NCBI RefSeq assembly: GCF_001690275.1
Contig: NZ_LZGW01000037.1
Span: 19,601-83,600 of the forward strand
Direction of reading: 5' to 3'
Length of the DNA: 64,000 nucleotides
Source of the DNA: Gilliamella sp. WF3-4
GTDB lineage: Bacteria > Pseudomonadota > Gammaproteobacteria > Enterobacterales > Orbaceae
Shown here piece by piece: positions 41,789-53,332 of the stretch (its first letter is position 1; the number at the start of each line of letters is the position of its first letter). A program made the position numbers and the translations under genes. The notes beneath the pieces are model-generated. The model made no database searches and had not been told where the DNA came from. It saw only the letters and a program-made list of their open reading frames with translations.

Positions 41789-42427
41789 GTGAAACAATTA
41801 ACCCGAATCCAAATTTTAGAAAGACTAAAGGATCATATTAAAGATCCAACAACAGAGCTAATTTATCAAACACCTTTTGAGCTACTAATCGCCGTTGTGC
41901 TTTCAGCACAAGCAACTGATGTGAGTGTAAACAAAGCCACTAAACCCTTGTTTGCTGTTGCCAATACTGCTGAGCAAATTTTGGCGCTTGGTATTGATAA
42001 ATTAAAAAGTTATATCCGCACTATTGGGCTATATAATAGTAAGGCTGAGAATATTATAAAAACATGCCAAATTTTAGTTAATAAATATCAAGGCGAAGTG
42101 CCAGAAGATTTTAATTCGCTTATTGAACTGCCTGGCGTTGGACGAAAAACGGCTAACGTTGTCTTAAATACAGCCTTTGGCTGGCCAACTATTGCCGTTG
42201 ATACTCATATATTTCGAGTCAGCAACCGCACTGGTTTTGCACCTGGAAAAACAGTTGAGGCTGTTGAAGAAAAATTGCTGAAAGTTGTACCTAAAGAGTA
42301 CAAAATCAATTGCCACCATTGGCTAATTTTGCATGGCCGTTATACCTGTATTGCGCGTAAGCCTCGGTGCGGTTCTTGTGTGATTGAAGATTTATGCGAA
42401 TTTAAAGAAAAAATTTACCCAGAGTGA
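41789..42427 (+). CDS. nth: Endonuclease III
   Basis: Endonuclease III is a base-excision repair glycosylase/AP lyase that removes oxidised pyrimidines. The 212-residue protein (E. coli 211) has the helix-hairpin-helix LPGVGRKTANVV with catalytic Lys120, Asp138 in TIAVDTHIFRV, and the C-terminal [4Fe-4S] cysteine set C-X6-C-X2-C-X5-C (CIARKPRCGSCVIEDLC). A GTG start at 41789 fits the family N-terminus. The stop overlaps the beginning of the next reading frame. Confidence 0.97.
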   Translation: MKQLTRIQILERLKDHIKDPTTELIYQTPFELLIAVVLSAQATDVSVNKATKPLFAVANTAEQILALGIDKLKSYIRTIGLYNSKAENIIKTCQILVNKYQGEVPEDFNSLIELPGVGRKTANVVLNTAFGWPTIAVDTHIFRVSNRTGFAPGKTVEAVEEKLLKVVPKEYKINCHHWLILHGRYTCIARKPRCGSCVIEDLCEFKEKIYPE

Positions 42428-42432
42428 GAATC

Positions 42433-42972
42433 ATGCTAAATAAATTTAAATTAGATCATGAAGATATCGACTTATTTAAAAACAGTATTGGTAATATCAA
42501 AAAGATTAAGCAAGATACCGTTATTCATAAACCGATAAAACGCTCACAAAAAACGGTAGAAACAAAAAAATTACAACATGAAAAAGATCATGCTGAATTT
42601 TACTTTTCCGATAATTACCAACCATTATTGCAAGAAGATCCTATCCGCTATAGCAGAGAAAATGCTGATCCTTACGAAGTAAAAAAATTGCGCCGTGGAT
42701 TTTATAATCCAGAATTCTTTTTAGACTTGCACGGGCTTACTCAACAAGAAGCTAAAAAAGAAATTGCAGCCCTTATCGCTGCATGTTTAAGAGAAAGAGC
42801 GCATTGTGCGTGTATTATGTATGGTCATGGTAAAAATATACTAAAAAAACAAACACCACTGTGGCTTGCACAACATCCACGTATTATCTGTTTTCATCAA
42901 GCCCCCAAAGAGTTTGGTGGTAGTGCTGCATTATTGATTTTATTTGATATTAATGAATTAACAAATATTTAA
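42433..42972 (+). CDS. smrB: Ribosome rescue nuclease SmrB (YfcN)
   Basis: SmrB is an Smr-domain endonuclease that cleaves mRNA at collided ribosomes. The protein has the family-typical YFSDNYQPLL and the Smr domain with FLDLHGLTQQEAKKEI, the GHGKNILKKQTP catalytic-site loop and FHQAPKEFGGSAALL. I choose ATG 42433 (MLNKFKLD, 179 residues) over the GTG at 42424 that overlaps the nth stop, because it matches the E. coli N-terminus. Co-transcription with nth is likely. Confidence 0.95.
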   Translation: MLNKFKLDHEDIDLFKNSIGNIKKIKQDTVIHKPIKRSQKTVETKKLQHEKDHAEFYFSDNYQPLLQEDPIRYSRENADPYEVKKLRRGFYNPEFFLDLHGLTQQEAKKEIAALIAACLRERAHCACIMYGHGKNILKKQTPLWLAQHPRIICFHQAPKEFGGSAALLILFDINELTNI

Positions 42973-43337
42973 AATAACATATATCTCATCGATATATTCA
43001 AAAATATTCAATCATATTATTTCATAATATTTATTGTTATACGACTCACAACATATAGCTAACAAAGCAATCATTGTTGTCGAACAAAATATTGACGTTG
43101 TCGCATAAAATATATCTTTGTTACACTCATTTTTCATAGCAAAAAATATCCGTATAAAATGGATGACTAAATATTCAACATAATGGAAAAACAAAAAAAT
43201 CATATGATAGAGATAAATAGGTATAGAGAGGTTAGGAAAAATGTTAAAGTGCAATACCCAAAATTATTTAGCAATAAATTAGAAAAGAAAACTAATTTTA
43301 ATATTGGGTTGATTACCACTAAACTGCTATCTGTAAA
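42973..43337. other. Gene-free AT-rich spacer between smrB and ryhB
   Basis: I see no supported gene here. An 80-codon minus-strand open frame (43012-43254) is very hydrophobic and AT-driven, has no ribosome site I trust and no recognisable family. No clear terminator for smrB is visible. Confidence 0.5.
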
Positions 43338-43365
43338 ATAAAAAAGCCAGCTTAATTAAGCTGGC
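43338..43365 (-). terminator. Terminator of ryhB
   Basis: A perfect 20-base palindrome at 43346-43365 folds as an 8-bp stem with a 4-base loop and is followed on the minus strand by TTTTTTATTTT. It lies just past the conserved RyhB core and gives the sRNA its Hfq-type poly-U tail. Confidence 0.85.
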
Positions 43366-43431
43366 AAACATTGGAAGCAATGTGAGCAATGTCATACTTT
43401 CCAGAAGCCTTTCTACGCTCTAACAAAGTAC
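43338..43431 (-). ncRNA. ryhB: RyhB-type iron-responsive small RNA
   Basis: On the minus strand the segment at 43373-43393 reads with the conserved RyhB pairing core ATTGCTCACATTGCTTCC. In E. coli this core pairs with mRNAs of iron-using proteins and, with Hfq, promotes their decay during iron starvation. It is followed by a Rho-independent hairpin (GCCAGCTTAATTAAGCTGGC, perfect) and a T-run, and preceded by a sigma-70 promoter carrying a Fur box. The predicted length is about 94 nt, close to the 90 nt of E. coli RyhB. The 5' part has diverged, as expected. Transcript ends are inferred from promoter and terminator positions. It lies between smrB and obgE, with no protein-coding overlap. Confidence 0.88.
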
Positions 43432-43437
43432 GAATTA

Positions 43438-43466
43438 ATGATAATGATTATCATTATTAAAATCAA
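43438..43466 (-). promoter_or_regulatory. ryhB promoter with overlapping Fur box
   Basis: On the minus strand -35 TTGATT (43461-43466) and -10 TATCAT (43438-43443) are separated by 17 bases. The stretch 43440-43458, GATAATGATTATCATTATT on the plus strand, matches the Fur consensus GATAATGATAATCATTATC at 17 of 19 positions and covers the spacer and -10. Iron-loaded Fur should repress, so the RNA is made when iron is low. Confidence 0.88.
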
Positions 43467-43552
43467 GCGTTTTTTTGACTACTTCTAGTTACATAGCAAT
43501 AAATTTATTATTCTCTTATTTTATAAATAATAAATTTACAGTTGCTCAATAC

Positions 43553-43586
43553 AAAAAAATAAAGCAGAAGCTTTCCCTTCTGCTTT
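43553..43586 (-). terminator. Intrinsic terminator after obgE
   Basis: AAAGCAGAAG (43561-43570) pairs with CTTCTGCTTT (43577-43586) around a 6-base loop. On the minus strand the stem is followed by ATTTTTTT. It lies 57 bases past the obgE stop and ends the rplU-rpmA-yhbE-obgE direction, insulating ryhB. Confidence 0.85.
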
Positions 43587-43642
43587 TATAATACGATTTC
43601 ACGCAATGAATAAATTATTTTAGATTAAGACAATCATCCTTA

Positions 43643-45774
<2,132 letters not shown>

Positions 45775-45810
45775 ATCGCTATCGATTTTATATGCGTTTA
45801 AAGAAAAGAA

Positions 45811-45839
45811 AAAAGCCCCACAATAACTGTGAGGCTTTT
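45811..45839 (-). terminator. Intrinsic terminator after rpmA
   Basis: AAAAGCCCCACA and TGTGAGGCTTTT form a stem (one mismatch) around ATAAC, with T-runs on both sides. It lies 24 bases past the rpmA stop. Partial read-through would feed yhbE-obgE. Confidence 0.8.
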
Positions 45840-45862
45840 ATAACTTTTGACCCGCTATTAAG

Positions 45863-46123
45863 TTAGCTATTTGCAACTACGCTAACATAACGACGGTTTT
45901 TAGGTCCTTTAACTTCAAATTTTACTTGCCCATCAATTAAGGCAAATAGAGTATGATCGCGACCACAACCTACATTGGTACCTGGATGAAATTGAGTTCC
46001 GCGTTGACGAACTAAAATATTACCCGCAAGAACTTCTTGACTACCATAACGTTTAACACCTAAACGTTTACTTTGGGAATCACGACCATTACGTGATGAA
46101 CCACCAGCCTTCTTATGTGCCAT
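45863..46123 (-). CDS. rpmA: 50S ribosomal protein L27
   Basis: L27 lies near the peptidyl-transferase centre of the large subunit. The 86-residue protein begins [16 protein letters not shown], the conserved N-terminus without the cleavable leader seen in Firmicutes, and has GVKRYGSQ and [18 protein letters not shown]. It follows rplU by 15 bases. Confidence 0.98.
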   Translation of the reverse strand: MAHKKAGGSSRNGRDSQSKRLGVKRYGSQEVLAGNILVRQRGTQFHPGTNVGCGRDHTLFALIDGQVKFEVKGPKNRRYVSVVANS

Positions 46124-46138
46124 TGTGCGATACTCCTA

Positions 46139-46447
46139 TTAAGCGATTGCAGTGATCTTCACATCAGTGAACCACTGACGGTGACCTTGTTGTTTACGAT
46201 AGTGTTTACGACGACGGAATTTAACAATTTTCACTTTGTCACCACGACCGTGCTCAACAATTTCTGCTTTAATTGTTGCACCTTCAACAAACGGAGCACC
46301 AACTTTGATGTCTTCACCATTTGCTACCATTAAAACTTTATCGAAAACAACTTCTGAACCTGTTTCGACTTCAATTTTTTCCAAGCGAACGACTTGCCCT
46401 TCGCTAACTCGGTGTTGCTTACCACCACTTTGGAAAACTGCGTACAT
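46139..46447 (-). CDS. rplU: 50S ribosomal protein L21
   Basis: L21 binds 23S rRNA in the large subunit. The 102-residue protein starts [18 protein letters not shown] and contains [16 protein letters not shown], both hallmarks of L21. It is the first gene of the rplU-rpmA operon, with a good sigma-70 promoter 79 bases upstream. Confidence 0.98.
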   Translation of the reverse strand: MYAVFQSGGKQHRVSEGQVVRLEKIEVETGSEVVFDKVLMVANGEDIKVGAPFVEGATIKAEIVEHGRGDKVKIVKFRRRKHYRKQQGHRQWFTDVKITAIA

Positions 46448-46525
46448 ACTTAACTCCGCAATAAAAAGCAGACGATTACTTGATTAAACATATATGTCTG
46501 CATTGATTAATCTTATAGGGCGTGA

Positions 46526-46554
46526 ATTTTACGCAAAATTTATGCTTGTTGCAA
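46526..46554 (-). promoter_or_regulatory. rplU promoter
   Basis: On the minus strand -35 TTGCAA (46549-46554) and -10 TAAAAT (46526-46531) are separated by exactly 17 bases. They lie upstream of rplU in the divergent gap to narX. The roughly 70-base leader could host the usual ribosomal-protein control, but I see no defined structure. Confidence 0.65.
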
Positions 46555-46663
46555 GCGCTGTTTACCAAAAGATCGCAAAAAGTTACAAAAAAGATCAGCG
46601 GTACACTTTTTTCAAGCTACAATAATCATAAATTATTAGTTACCCAAAACAAATTATAAAATA

Positions 46664-48478
46664 ATGATGAGTGCTTATACACCGAAAAGAAAAATTGGCC
46701 ACACCGCATCAATTATTAACCGTTTAACGCTATTATTGTTTTTTTTAGGAATGATTGCTTTAGTCGCATTATCGTTTTCAATTCAGGTAGCCAACGATGC
46801 CAAAGGTGGCGCATACATGGTAAATCAATTGGGGCTACTGAGAATGAAAAACTACCAATTGCTTACTATGATACCACTGGATGAAAGAGAGTATGACCGT
46901 TTAAATATATTTAGTGATATTGCTTCATCACAACCGCATTTAATGCTTTTAAAACGTTATGACTTAATGAATGAATTTAATCAATTACAACTTGATTGGA
47001 ATACTCACATTGCCATTAAAATACAGCAAGCAAAAAAATTGAATGAGATAAAAACTGACATTGAAAACTATGTGACTCGTATCAACCATTTGGTGCATAA
47101 GATTGATCAAAAAACCGAAAGTAAAATTTACTATATTTCTCAATTACAACAATTATTTATTGCCATTATTGTCTGTTTTTTAATTGTTCAAATTTATTAC
47201 TTGCGTTATTACCTGCTTGCACCATGGCAAAAGCTACTAGATATGGCTGAAGCTATTACAAATCACAATTTTAAAGAACGTTTTAATATTAGAACCCCAA
47301 AAAATGAGTTTGATTTACTAGGGCTGGCTTTTAATCGGATGTCAGAGCAGATCGAATCACAATATTTATTGCTAGAACAACAAGTTGCTGAAAAAACAGC
47401 CAGGCTACAACAAACCAATAAAATCGTTTCATTTCAATACCAAGCAACGAAGCAACTACATACTTCAGAGCCATTATGTGCCCGTTTTTTAAAAATCCTA
47501 CGTCAATTAGAAGAGTTAGTGCCATTAACTCACTTTCAAATTCGCTTTTATGAATCCGATGATCCTGAGCATTATCAACAAGCCAGTTACGATAACGAGC
47601 AAAAATTACCTTATTGCCAAAGCCCTAAATGCAATGCATGTTTAATCTCGTCCAAGCATGGTTCCGAAAAAAACCTTCAACGCCATTGGTATCTTCAAGA
47701 AAACGGAGAAAAATATGGGATATTATTTGCTTTGCAACCAACGGGATTAATATTAACCGATGAGCAAGAAAGCTTAATTATGGGGCTCATTGAGCAAATG
47801 ACTACAGCAATGAAGCTAGAGAGAAAAATAGAACAACAGAAACAATATTTATTAATGAAAGAACGCTCTGCTATGGCCAGAGAACTGCATGATTCGATAG
47901 CACAATCACTTTCTTGTTTAAAAATACACCTTAGTTGCTTACAAATGCAATCAGATCTCACATCGCAAAGCAGTATTGATTTATTGGCAACCATGCGTAA
48001 AGAGATCAATCTTACTTATTCACAATTAAGAGAACTCATTACCTCTTTCCGTTTACGTCTCAATCGCACAGGCTTTTATGCAAGTTTAATCGAACTCATT
48101 GAAGAGTTTAACCAAAAATTACAATTCAATATTCAATTTGAATACCAATTACCACTTAATATTATTAATAGTAAATATGCATTTCATTTATTACAGATTA
48201 TTCGAGAAGGGCTAAATAATATATACAAACATGCAAAAGCCACACAAGTCGCTGTCAATTTAAAAATGAATGATGACCAAATTGTTTCTGTTTGTATTGA
48301 AGATAATGGTATTGGTTTACAAAACAATATTAAACAGGATAATCGTTATGGACTAATTATTATGCGTGATAGGGTTGAAATACTAAATGGCAATTTATCA
48401 ATCAACAGCAAACCTCATGTAGGAACACAAATTATGGTAGCATTTAAAGCAAACAAAACCATTCCATTAAAAAAATAG
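46664..48478 (+). CDS. narX: Nitrate/nitrite sensor histidine kinase NarX
   Basis: NarX senses periplasmic nitrate/nitrite and phosphorylates NarL. The 604-residue protein has membrane segments at about 21-42 and 162-183 flanking a periplasmic sensor with a P-box-like GGAYMVNQLGLLRMKNYQLL. A HAMP domain, a Cys-containing central module (PYCQSPKCNACL) and a HisKA_3 kinase with phospho-acceptor His409 in ARELHDSIAQSL follow, then the N and G boxes (EGLNNIYKHAKA, EDNGIGL). The length and central Cys module favour NarX over NarQ. narL follows after 11 bases. Confidence 0.9.
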   Translation: MMSAYTPKRKIGHTASIINRLTLLLFFLGMIALVALSFSIQVANDAKGGAYMVNQLGLLRMKNYQLLTMIPLDEREYDRLNIFSDIASSQPHLMLLKRYDLMNEFNQLQLDWNTHIAIKIQQAKKLNEIKTDIENYVTRINHLVHKIDQKTESKIYYISQLQQLFIAIIVCFLIVQIYYLRYYLLAPWQKLLDMAEAITNHNFKERFNIRTPKNEFDLLGLAFNRMSEQIESQYLLLEQQVAEKTARLQQTNKIVSFQYQATKQLHTSEPLCARFLKILRQLEELVPLTHFQIRFYESDDPEHYQQASYDNEQKLPYCQSPKCNACLISSKHGSEKNLQRHWYLQENGEKYGILFALQPTGLILTDEQESLIMGLIEQMTTAMKLERKIEQQKQYLLMKERSAMARELHDSIAQSLSCLKIHLSCLQMQSDLTSQSSIDLLATMRKEINLTYSQLRELITSFRLRLNRTGFYASLIELIEEFNQKLQFNIQFEYQLPLNIINSKYAFHLLQIIREGLNNIYKHAKATQVAVNLKMNDDQIVSVCIEDNGIGLQNNIKQDNRYGLIIMRDRVEILNGNLSINSKPHVGTQIMVAFKANKTIPLKK

Positions 48479-48489
48479 ATGAGTAAAAA

Positions 48490-49143
48490 ATGGAACAAAT
48501 AAATAGTTCAATTCTTCTTATTGATGATCACCCAATGTTAAGAAATGGCGTGAAACAATTAATAAACACAGTAAACCATTTTGAAATTGTGGGAGAAGCT
48601 GGCTCAGGTATCGAAGGGGTTAAATTAGCCCAAGAGCTCGATCCTGATATTATTCTGCTCGATATCAATATGCAAGATGTCAATGGGCTAGAAATATTGC
48701 GCTATTTACGGGAGAAAAACATCGCAAGTCGCATTATTATGTTCACCGTATCGGACGCAAAAGAAGATATTATCACGGCACTAAAAACAGGTGCTGATGG
48801 GTATTTATTAAAAGATATGGAACCAGAGGATTTTCTAAAATCACTCAAAGAAATCTCGCTTGGAAAGCTAATTATGGATGATGCGATTTCACATATTATC
48901 CTCAATTACATGCGTCATGGTGAAGAACAGCTTACTAATCAAACTCACGATGTAAGCCTGTTGACACCAAGAGAAAATGAAATTTTTAATTTATTAGTTC
49001 AAGGCCTGCCGAATAAATTAATTGCAAAAGAGCTAGGTATCGTAGAAAGTACTGTAAAAGTACACATCAAAAGCATATTCAAAAAACTTAATTTTAAATC
49101 ACGAATGGAAATGACCGTATGGTATCTACAAAGTAAGGAATAA
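48490..49143 (+). CDS. narL: Nitrate/nitrite response regulator NarL
   Basis: NarL is a transcription factor that controls anaerobic respiration genes once phosphorylated by NarX. The 217-residue protein has a receiver domain with acidic pair IDDHPMLRNG, phospho-acceptor Asp58 in IILLDINMQ, and GADGYLLKDMEPEDFL. A C-terminal LuxR-type helix-turn-helix (LTPRENEIFNLLVQGLPNKLIA) follows. It is closer to NarL than NarP in the VKQLI and KDMEPED segments. Likely target: the nirB promoter about 7 kb away. Confidence 0.92.
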   Translation: MEQINSSILLIDDHPMLRNGVKQLINTVNHFEIVGEAGSGIEGVKLAQELDPDIILLDINMQDVNGLEILRYLREKNIASRIIMFTVSDAKEDIITALKTGADGYLLKDMEPEDFLKSLKEISLGKLIMDDAISHIILNYMRHGEEQLTNQTHDVSLLTPRENEIFNLLVQGLPNKLIAKELGIVESTVKVHIKSIFKKLNFKSRMEMTVWYLQSKE

Positions 49144-49402
49144 TCTTATCCATTGAAAAATAAAAATAGATAAATCGTTATGCGTTATCTTTGTTTAATA
49201 GGGTAAAACGATTTATAACATAAAAACTTCCTGTTCGGCGAATTAGTAAATAACATTATTCATTTAACAAAATAACAAACATCACAAAAATCAAACAAAG
49301 CATTGAAAACTAGAAAGATATGATAACTTATAATAGAATTGTGCAAATAAATAGCTGCTATTTATAGCCATACACACAAAATCTACAATAGGAATATTTG
49401 AA

Positions 49403-50425
49403 ATGCCAATATTGATTAATGCTTATTCGACAGTCACTCACCCACCAGCCATTGATTTCCCTTGTGAACGTTTATATCATCGTGGATTAGATGATCCTGA
49501 ATTGATGAAACACCTTGATGGTTTTATCGGTTATGTCATGCAAGCAGGCGATGGGCAGATGAATTCACGTCGTTATGCTTTGTATCGTCATATCCAACGA
49601 GTTAAACACCAATGGGCCTTTGAGATTGAAGAAGATAATTTCAATAAATTTACTACTTGGGGGTGGCAGGTAAATGCCATTATATTGATGCCAGATGGCA
49701 CGATTCGAAATCCTGATGGCGATGTCTTACAAGATCCTGATGGGGATATTGATTTAGATGCAGTTATGCCTTACCCACCAGAAGCATTAAAGCGCAAAGC
49801 AAAAACGGAGCAGTATTTAGCTAAATTAGGATTGCATACACCGACACATTTACCACCGGTTATTGCTGAATCAGAAGTCATACTTAGAACACCAGAAGAA
49901 GTCGCTGCACGTGCTTTAGCGATAATGTTAACAGGTATTCAAGCCGAAAGTTTTCGAGAAAATGATCCGATTAATCCGATGGAATTTAAAGAACGTTGCC
50001 CAACGGGGTTTGCGGCTTTATCAAATAATGAACGTGACTTTATTTATAGCGAGCAACCAACAGAGCAAGATGTAATAGATATGTCTTGGAAATATGAGGC
50101 ACTATTACCTTTACAATGGACAATCAAGTGGCAATCTGAGCTTCCTTTTGCTGATACCATCTGTAATGTTTCATCGTTAGTTGACGAAGGGATGCAACAC
50201 TGTGAGCAAGATAATTCTACAGTAACCTTAAGACCAGTTAGTGAATTGTTAGATGCTTTAGATTTACATTACCGCTTACATTGGATAACCACAGATTATC
50301 AAATGAAAGATAAGCAACCACCCGCTTCAATAATAAGTGACGTTATTCAAGAGCGCCATTATGCATTAAATTGGTTAACTTGCTTTGAAAATGCGGATTG
50401 GGATGATGTCGATACACCGACCTAA
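49403..50425 (+). CDS. DUF4272 domain protein
   Basis: The 340-residue product has the pattern of DUF4272 proteins: EEVAARALAIMLTGIQAESF, SWKYEALLPLQWTIKWQSELPF, VSELLDALDLHYRLHW and a C-terminal ERHYALNWLTCFENADWDDVDTPT, given here as short pieces ERHYALNWLT and DWDDVDTPT. No signal peptide or membrane segment is seen, so it should be cytoplasmic. The function is unknown. It stands alone between narL and the nir operon, with its own terminator; the 259-base upstream spacer shows nothing I can name. Confidence 0.85.
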   Translation: MPILINAYSTVTHPPAIDFPCERLYHRGLDDPELMKHLDGFIGYVMQAGDGQMNSRRYALYRHIQRVKHQWAFEIEEDNFNKFTTWGWQVNAIILMPDGTIRNPDGDVLQDPDGDIDLDAVMPYPPEALKRKAKTEQYLAKLGLHTPTHLPPVIAESEVILRTPEEVAARALAIMLTGIQAESFRENDPINPMEFKERCPTGFAALSNNERDFIYSEQPTEQDVIDMSWKYEALLPLQWTIKWQSELPFADTICNVSSLVDEGMQHCEQDNSTVTLRPVSELLDALDLHYRLHWITTDYQMKDKQPPASIISDVIQERHYALNWLTCFENADWDDVDTPT

Positions 50426-50486
50426 TATTTTGTCTTATTATTTAGCAGGCACCATGCCGTATTAAATTAGTAGATACTTTATTCAT

Positions 50487-50518
50487 TGGCTAATGATTCA
50501 TCTCATTAGCCATTTTTT
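50487..50518 (+). terminator. Intrinsic terminator after the DUF4272 gene
   Basis: TGGCTAATGA-TTCATC-TCATTAGCCA is a perfect 10-bp stem with a 6-base loop followed directly by TTTTTT, 62 bases after the gene's stop. Confidence 0.92.
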
Positions 50519-50590
50519 AAAGTGAATAACTGAACCTTTTATAAGTAACGAAAAAATACAATCGTAGCATTGCGCACAACTAAAACTAAT

Positions 50591-51976
50591 TTAGCTGTTC
50601 CCATTACTATCAGAAAACCAACTCAGTTTTTCACGTAATGCCACAACCGGCCCAATAATAATTAAACTCGGACTGCAAGCTTGTAATGATAGTTGCGTTA
50701 AATGACATAACAAACCCGCTATAACTTTTTGCTTCGTTGTTGTACCTTCTTCTACAATGGCAACTGGCGTATTTGCATCCATACCATGCTTAATTAACTG
50801 TTTTTCGATGTTTGCAGCTTGAGATAAACCCATATAAAAAACCAGTGTTTGTTTTTCGGCTGCTAAACTTTGCCAATCAAGGTGGCTACCATCTTTCAAA
50901 TGCCCTGTAATTAACCGTACACTATGCGCGTAACTTCGATGCGTTAATGGAATGCCGCTATAAGCAGAACACCCCGACGCTGCCGTAATGCCTGGCACGA
51001 CCGAAAAAGGAATATCAGCGTTAAATAATGTTTCTAACTCTTCACCACCTCGACCAAAAATAAACGGATCGCCACCTTTTAAACGCACAACACGCTTACC
51101 TTTTTTAGCTTGCTGTAAAAGAATTTGATTGATTTGTTCTTGAGGCACACAATGAAATCCGGCTCGTTTACCAACAAAAATACGTTTAGCATCTCGGCGA
51201 GCAAGATTCATAATTTCATCTGAGACTAATCTATCATAGACAATAATATCTGCCTGCTGGATCTGTTGTAATCCTTTTAAAGTCAATAACCCAGCATCAC
51301 CAGGACCCGCTCCGACTAACACAACCTCGCCTCGAGAATCAAGCGAGGCATCAAATAACTCATTAGTGAGCTTCTCAACACGCTCAGAATCATTATTTGC
51401 AATTGCTTGAGCCAACCTGTCATGAGAAAACAACCTTTCCCAAAAACGACGGCGCTCAGTGATTGTTTGATAGGTTTTTTTAACTTTATTGCGCAAATAA
51501 CCGGAATATTTAGCCAGTTTTCCTAAATGTTCGGGCAAAATAGATTCTAATTTCTCACGCAATAATCTAGCCAAAACAGGAGCATGCCCCTCTGAAGACA
51601 CGGCTACCATAATAGGCGAGCGATCGATAATTGAAGGCATAATAAAACTAGCCTCCTTAGGAGAATCAACCACATTACAAAAAACACACCGTTTTTCAGC
51701 CTCAAGGCTCACTTTTTGGTTAATATCTTGGCAATCTGTGGCAGCAATAACCAGCCACTTATTATCAAGTAATTGTGCATTAAATTCCCCTTGAACTAGG
51801 GTAAGTTGCTGTTGTTCATGCCAACACATAAATTGCTCATTAAACGATTGAGAATTAACCGTAAGACGTGCACCCGCTTCAAGTAATAGCCGCGCTTTAC
51901 GTTCAGCAACTTCACCACCACCGACTAACAAACAATCACGGTTTTCTAACTTACAAAATAAGGGGAAATAATCCAT
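50591..51976 (-). CDS. cysG: Sirohaem synthase CysG
   Basis: CysG makes sirohaem, the cofactor of NirB and sulfite reductase, from uroporphyrinogen III. The 461-residue protein (E. coli 457) fuses an N-terminal precorrin-2 dehydrogenase/ferrochelatase (NAD-binding [17 protein letters not shown] near 15-31) to a C-terminal methyltransferase ([18 protein letters not shown] near 217-234; [16 protein letters not shown]). It is the last gene of nirB-nirD-nirC-cysG, as in E. coli, but a 230-base gap with a hairpin separates it from nirC. Confidence 0.96.
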   Translation of the reverse strand: MDYFPLFCKLENRDCLLVGGGEVAERKARLLLEAGARLTVNSQSFNEQFMCWHEQQQLTLVQGEFNAQLLDNKWLVIAATDCQDINQKVSLEAEKRCVFCNVVDSPKEASFIMPSIIDRSPIMVAVSSEGHAPVLARLLREKLESILPEHLGKLAKYSGYLRNKVKKTYQTITERRRFWERLFSHDRLAQAIANNDSERVEKLTNELFDASLDSRGEVVLVGAGPGDAGLLTLKGLQQIQQADIIVYDRLVSDEIMNLARRDAKRIFVGKRAGFHCVPQEQINQILLQQAKKGKRVVRLKGGDPFIFGRGGEELETLFNADIPFSVVPGITAASGCSAYSGIPLTHRSYAHSVRLITGHLKDGSHLDWQSLAAEKQTLVFYMGLSQAANIEKQLIKHGMDANTPVAIVEEGTTTKQKVIAGLLCHLTQLSLQACSPSLIIIGPVVALREKLSWFSDSNGNS

Positions 51977-52132
51977 AACACCTCAAAATAAAACATCTTT
52001 TTAACAATTTACTGATAATCAATCTAACAATAGCACTCTATGCATTATTCTGTGTTTAATTGCCTTGCTATTTTGTATGACTTGTAACAATCAACGCCAA
52101 ACACAATGCTAATTAAACATTCTTTATTGAAA

Positions 52133-52159
52133 GAGGGGAAATTCGCTATATCGCCCCTC
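52133..52159 (-). promoter_or_regulatory. Hairpin between nirC and cysG
   Basis: GAGGGG and CCCCTC form a GC-rich 6-bp stem around a 15-base loop, followed on the minus strand by TTTCAAT. It lies about 50 bases past the nirC stop and may be a partial terminator that lowers cysG relative to nirBDC. Confidence 0.5.
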
Positions 52160-52206
52160 CGATTTAAGCTAATGAGTTGAATAACCAACTTTTTATTCAG
52201 CAGTAA

Positions 52207-52974
52207 TTAAGGTCGCTCAGCTCTAGGCGTTGAATACCAGTATCCGAGCCCCATAAATAACGCACCAGAAACAATATTTCCTAATGATACCCATAATAGA
52301 TTATGACCAATTCCAGTTAGCGTGTAAGCATCACTATGGTTACCAAACCAAGAAAGCGAAAAAAGCGTCATATTGGCGATTGAGTGCTCATAACCACAAG
52401 CGATAAATGCTAACAAGCACCACCAAATTGCAATAAATTTTGCAGACCCTTCAACACGATTAGCCATCCAAATTGCTAAACAAACTAGCCAGTTACATAA
52501 CACACCTCTAAAAAATAATGGGCAAGCCGCGGCCGATGTTTTTGCTAAAGCCGCAGTATGCACAAGGCTAGTATCGGTAGATAATAAAGGCGTTGCCGCA
52601 TAAAAATACAGTGCCGCAACAAAAATTGAACCAACTAAATTTCCCAGCCATGTTTGTGGCAATACTAACCACATCTGCGTGTGTGTAATTTTTTTGCATT
52701 TCACCCCAAGCGTTAAAAACATGGTATGCCCAGTAAATAATTCTGATCCAGCAATTACCACTAACGTTAATGCGATCCCAAATGTCGCCCCCATAACTAA
52801 AGGTCTTATTGAAGGTTCAACCAAATTACCCAAAGTAAAAATTAAAATAATACCAAAACCTACATAAGCACCCGCCATGGCTGAACTTACCCAAAAACCG
52901 AATGGATTGGTTTTTGCCAAGCGAACAATACGCGCTGCATTAGCAGCACATTTATTGATTGTCTCTGTATACAT
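52207..52974 (-). CDS. nirC: Nitrite transporter NirC (FNT family)
   Basis: NirC moves nitrite across the inner membrane and supplies NirBD. The 255-residue protein has six hydrophobic segments and FNT landmarks such as AGAYVGFGIILIFTLGN, GSELFTGHTMFLT and LGNLVGSIFVAALY, and the NirC-like GVLCNWLVCLAIWMA. It follows nirD by 24 bases within the nir operon. Confidence 0.95.
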   Translation of the reverse strand: MYTETINKCAANAARIVRLAKTNPFGFWVSSAMAGAYVGFGIILIFTLGNLVEPSIRPLVMGATFGIALTLVVIAGSELFTGHTMFLTLGVKCKKITHTQMWLVLPQTWLGNLVGSIFVAALYFYAATPLLSTDTSLVHTAALAKTSAAACPLFFRGVLCNWLVCLAIWMANRVEGSAKFIAIWWCLLAFIACGYEHSIANMTLFSLSWFGNHSDAYTLTGIGHNLLWVSLGNIVSGALFMGLGYWYSTPRAERP

Positions 52975-52998
52975 ATTTTTACCCTCTTAAAAAGATAT

Positions 52999-53331
52999 TT
53001 AATTTGATTTAACCTGCACAGTACCATCATCATTAACATTCACTTGATAATAGGCGATAGAATATTGTTCATCATCCAAACAATAACCGTCTTTTAAACG
53101 AAAACGCTGTTTTTTTAGTGGGCTGGCAACATATAGCTCATTTTCATGCTGTCCAATAATGCCTCGCGATAACACACTTGCCTTAGCAAAAGGATCAATA
53201 TTACTAATCGCATAAAGATCAGCATTATTATATGGACGAAAAATAGCAACGTGATCATGACCAACAAGCGCACAAACTCCGGTGCCTGGCAAAATATCAT
53301 CAAGCTTACAAACCGTTATCCATTGACTCAT
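52999..53331 (-). CDS. nirD: Nitrite reductase small subunit NirD
   Basis: NirD is the small, Rieske-fold subunit of the cytoplasmic NADH-dependent nitrite reductase. The 110-residue protein (E. coli 108) begins MSQWITVCKLDDILPGTGVC and has AISNIDPFAKASVLSRGI, without the Cys/His ligands of a true Rieske centre, as is normal for NirD. It is one base from nirB. Confidence 0.95.
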   Translation of the reverse strand: MSQWITVCKLDDILPGTGVCALVGHDHVAIFRPYNNADLYAISNIDPFAKASVLSRGIIGQHENELYVASPLKKQRFRLKDGYCLDDEQYSIAYYQVNVNDDGTVQVKSN

Positions 53332-53332
53332 A

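Noticed and set aside
43012..43254. 80-codon hydrophobic open frame between smrB and ryhB
   Set aside because: AT-rich composition explains the hydrophobic residues; there is no clear ribosome site or recognised family.
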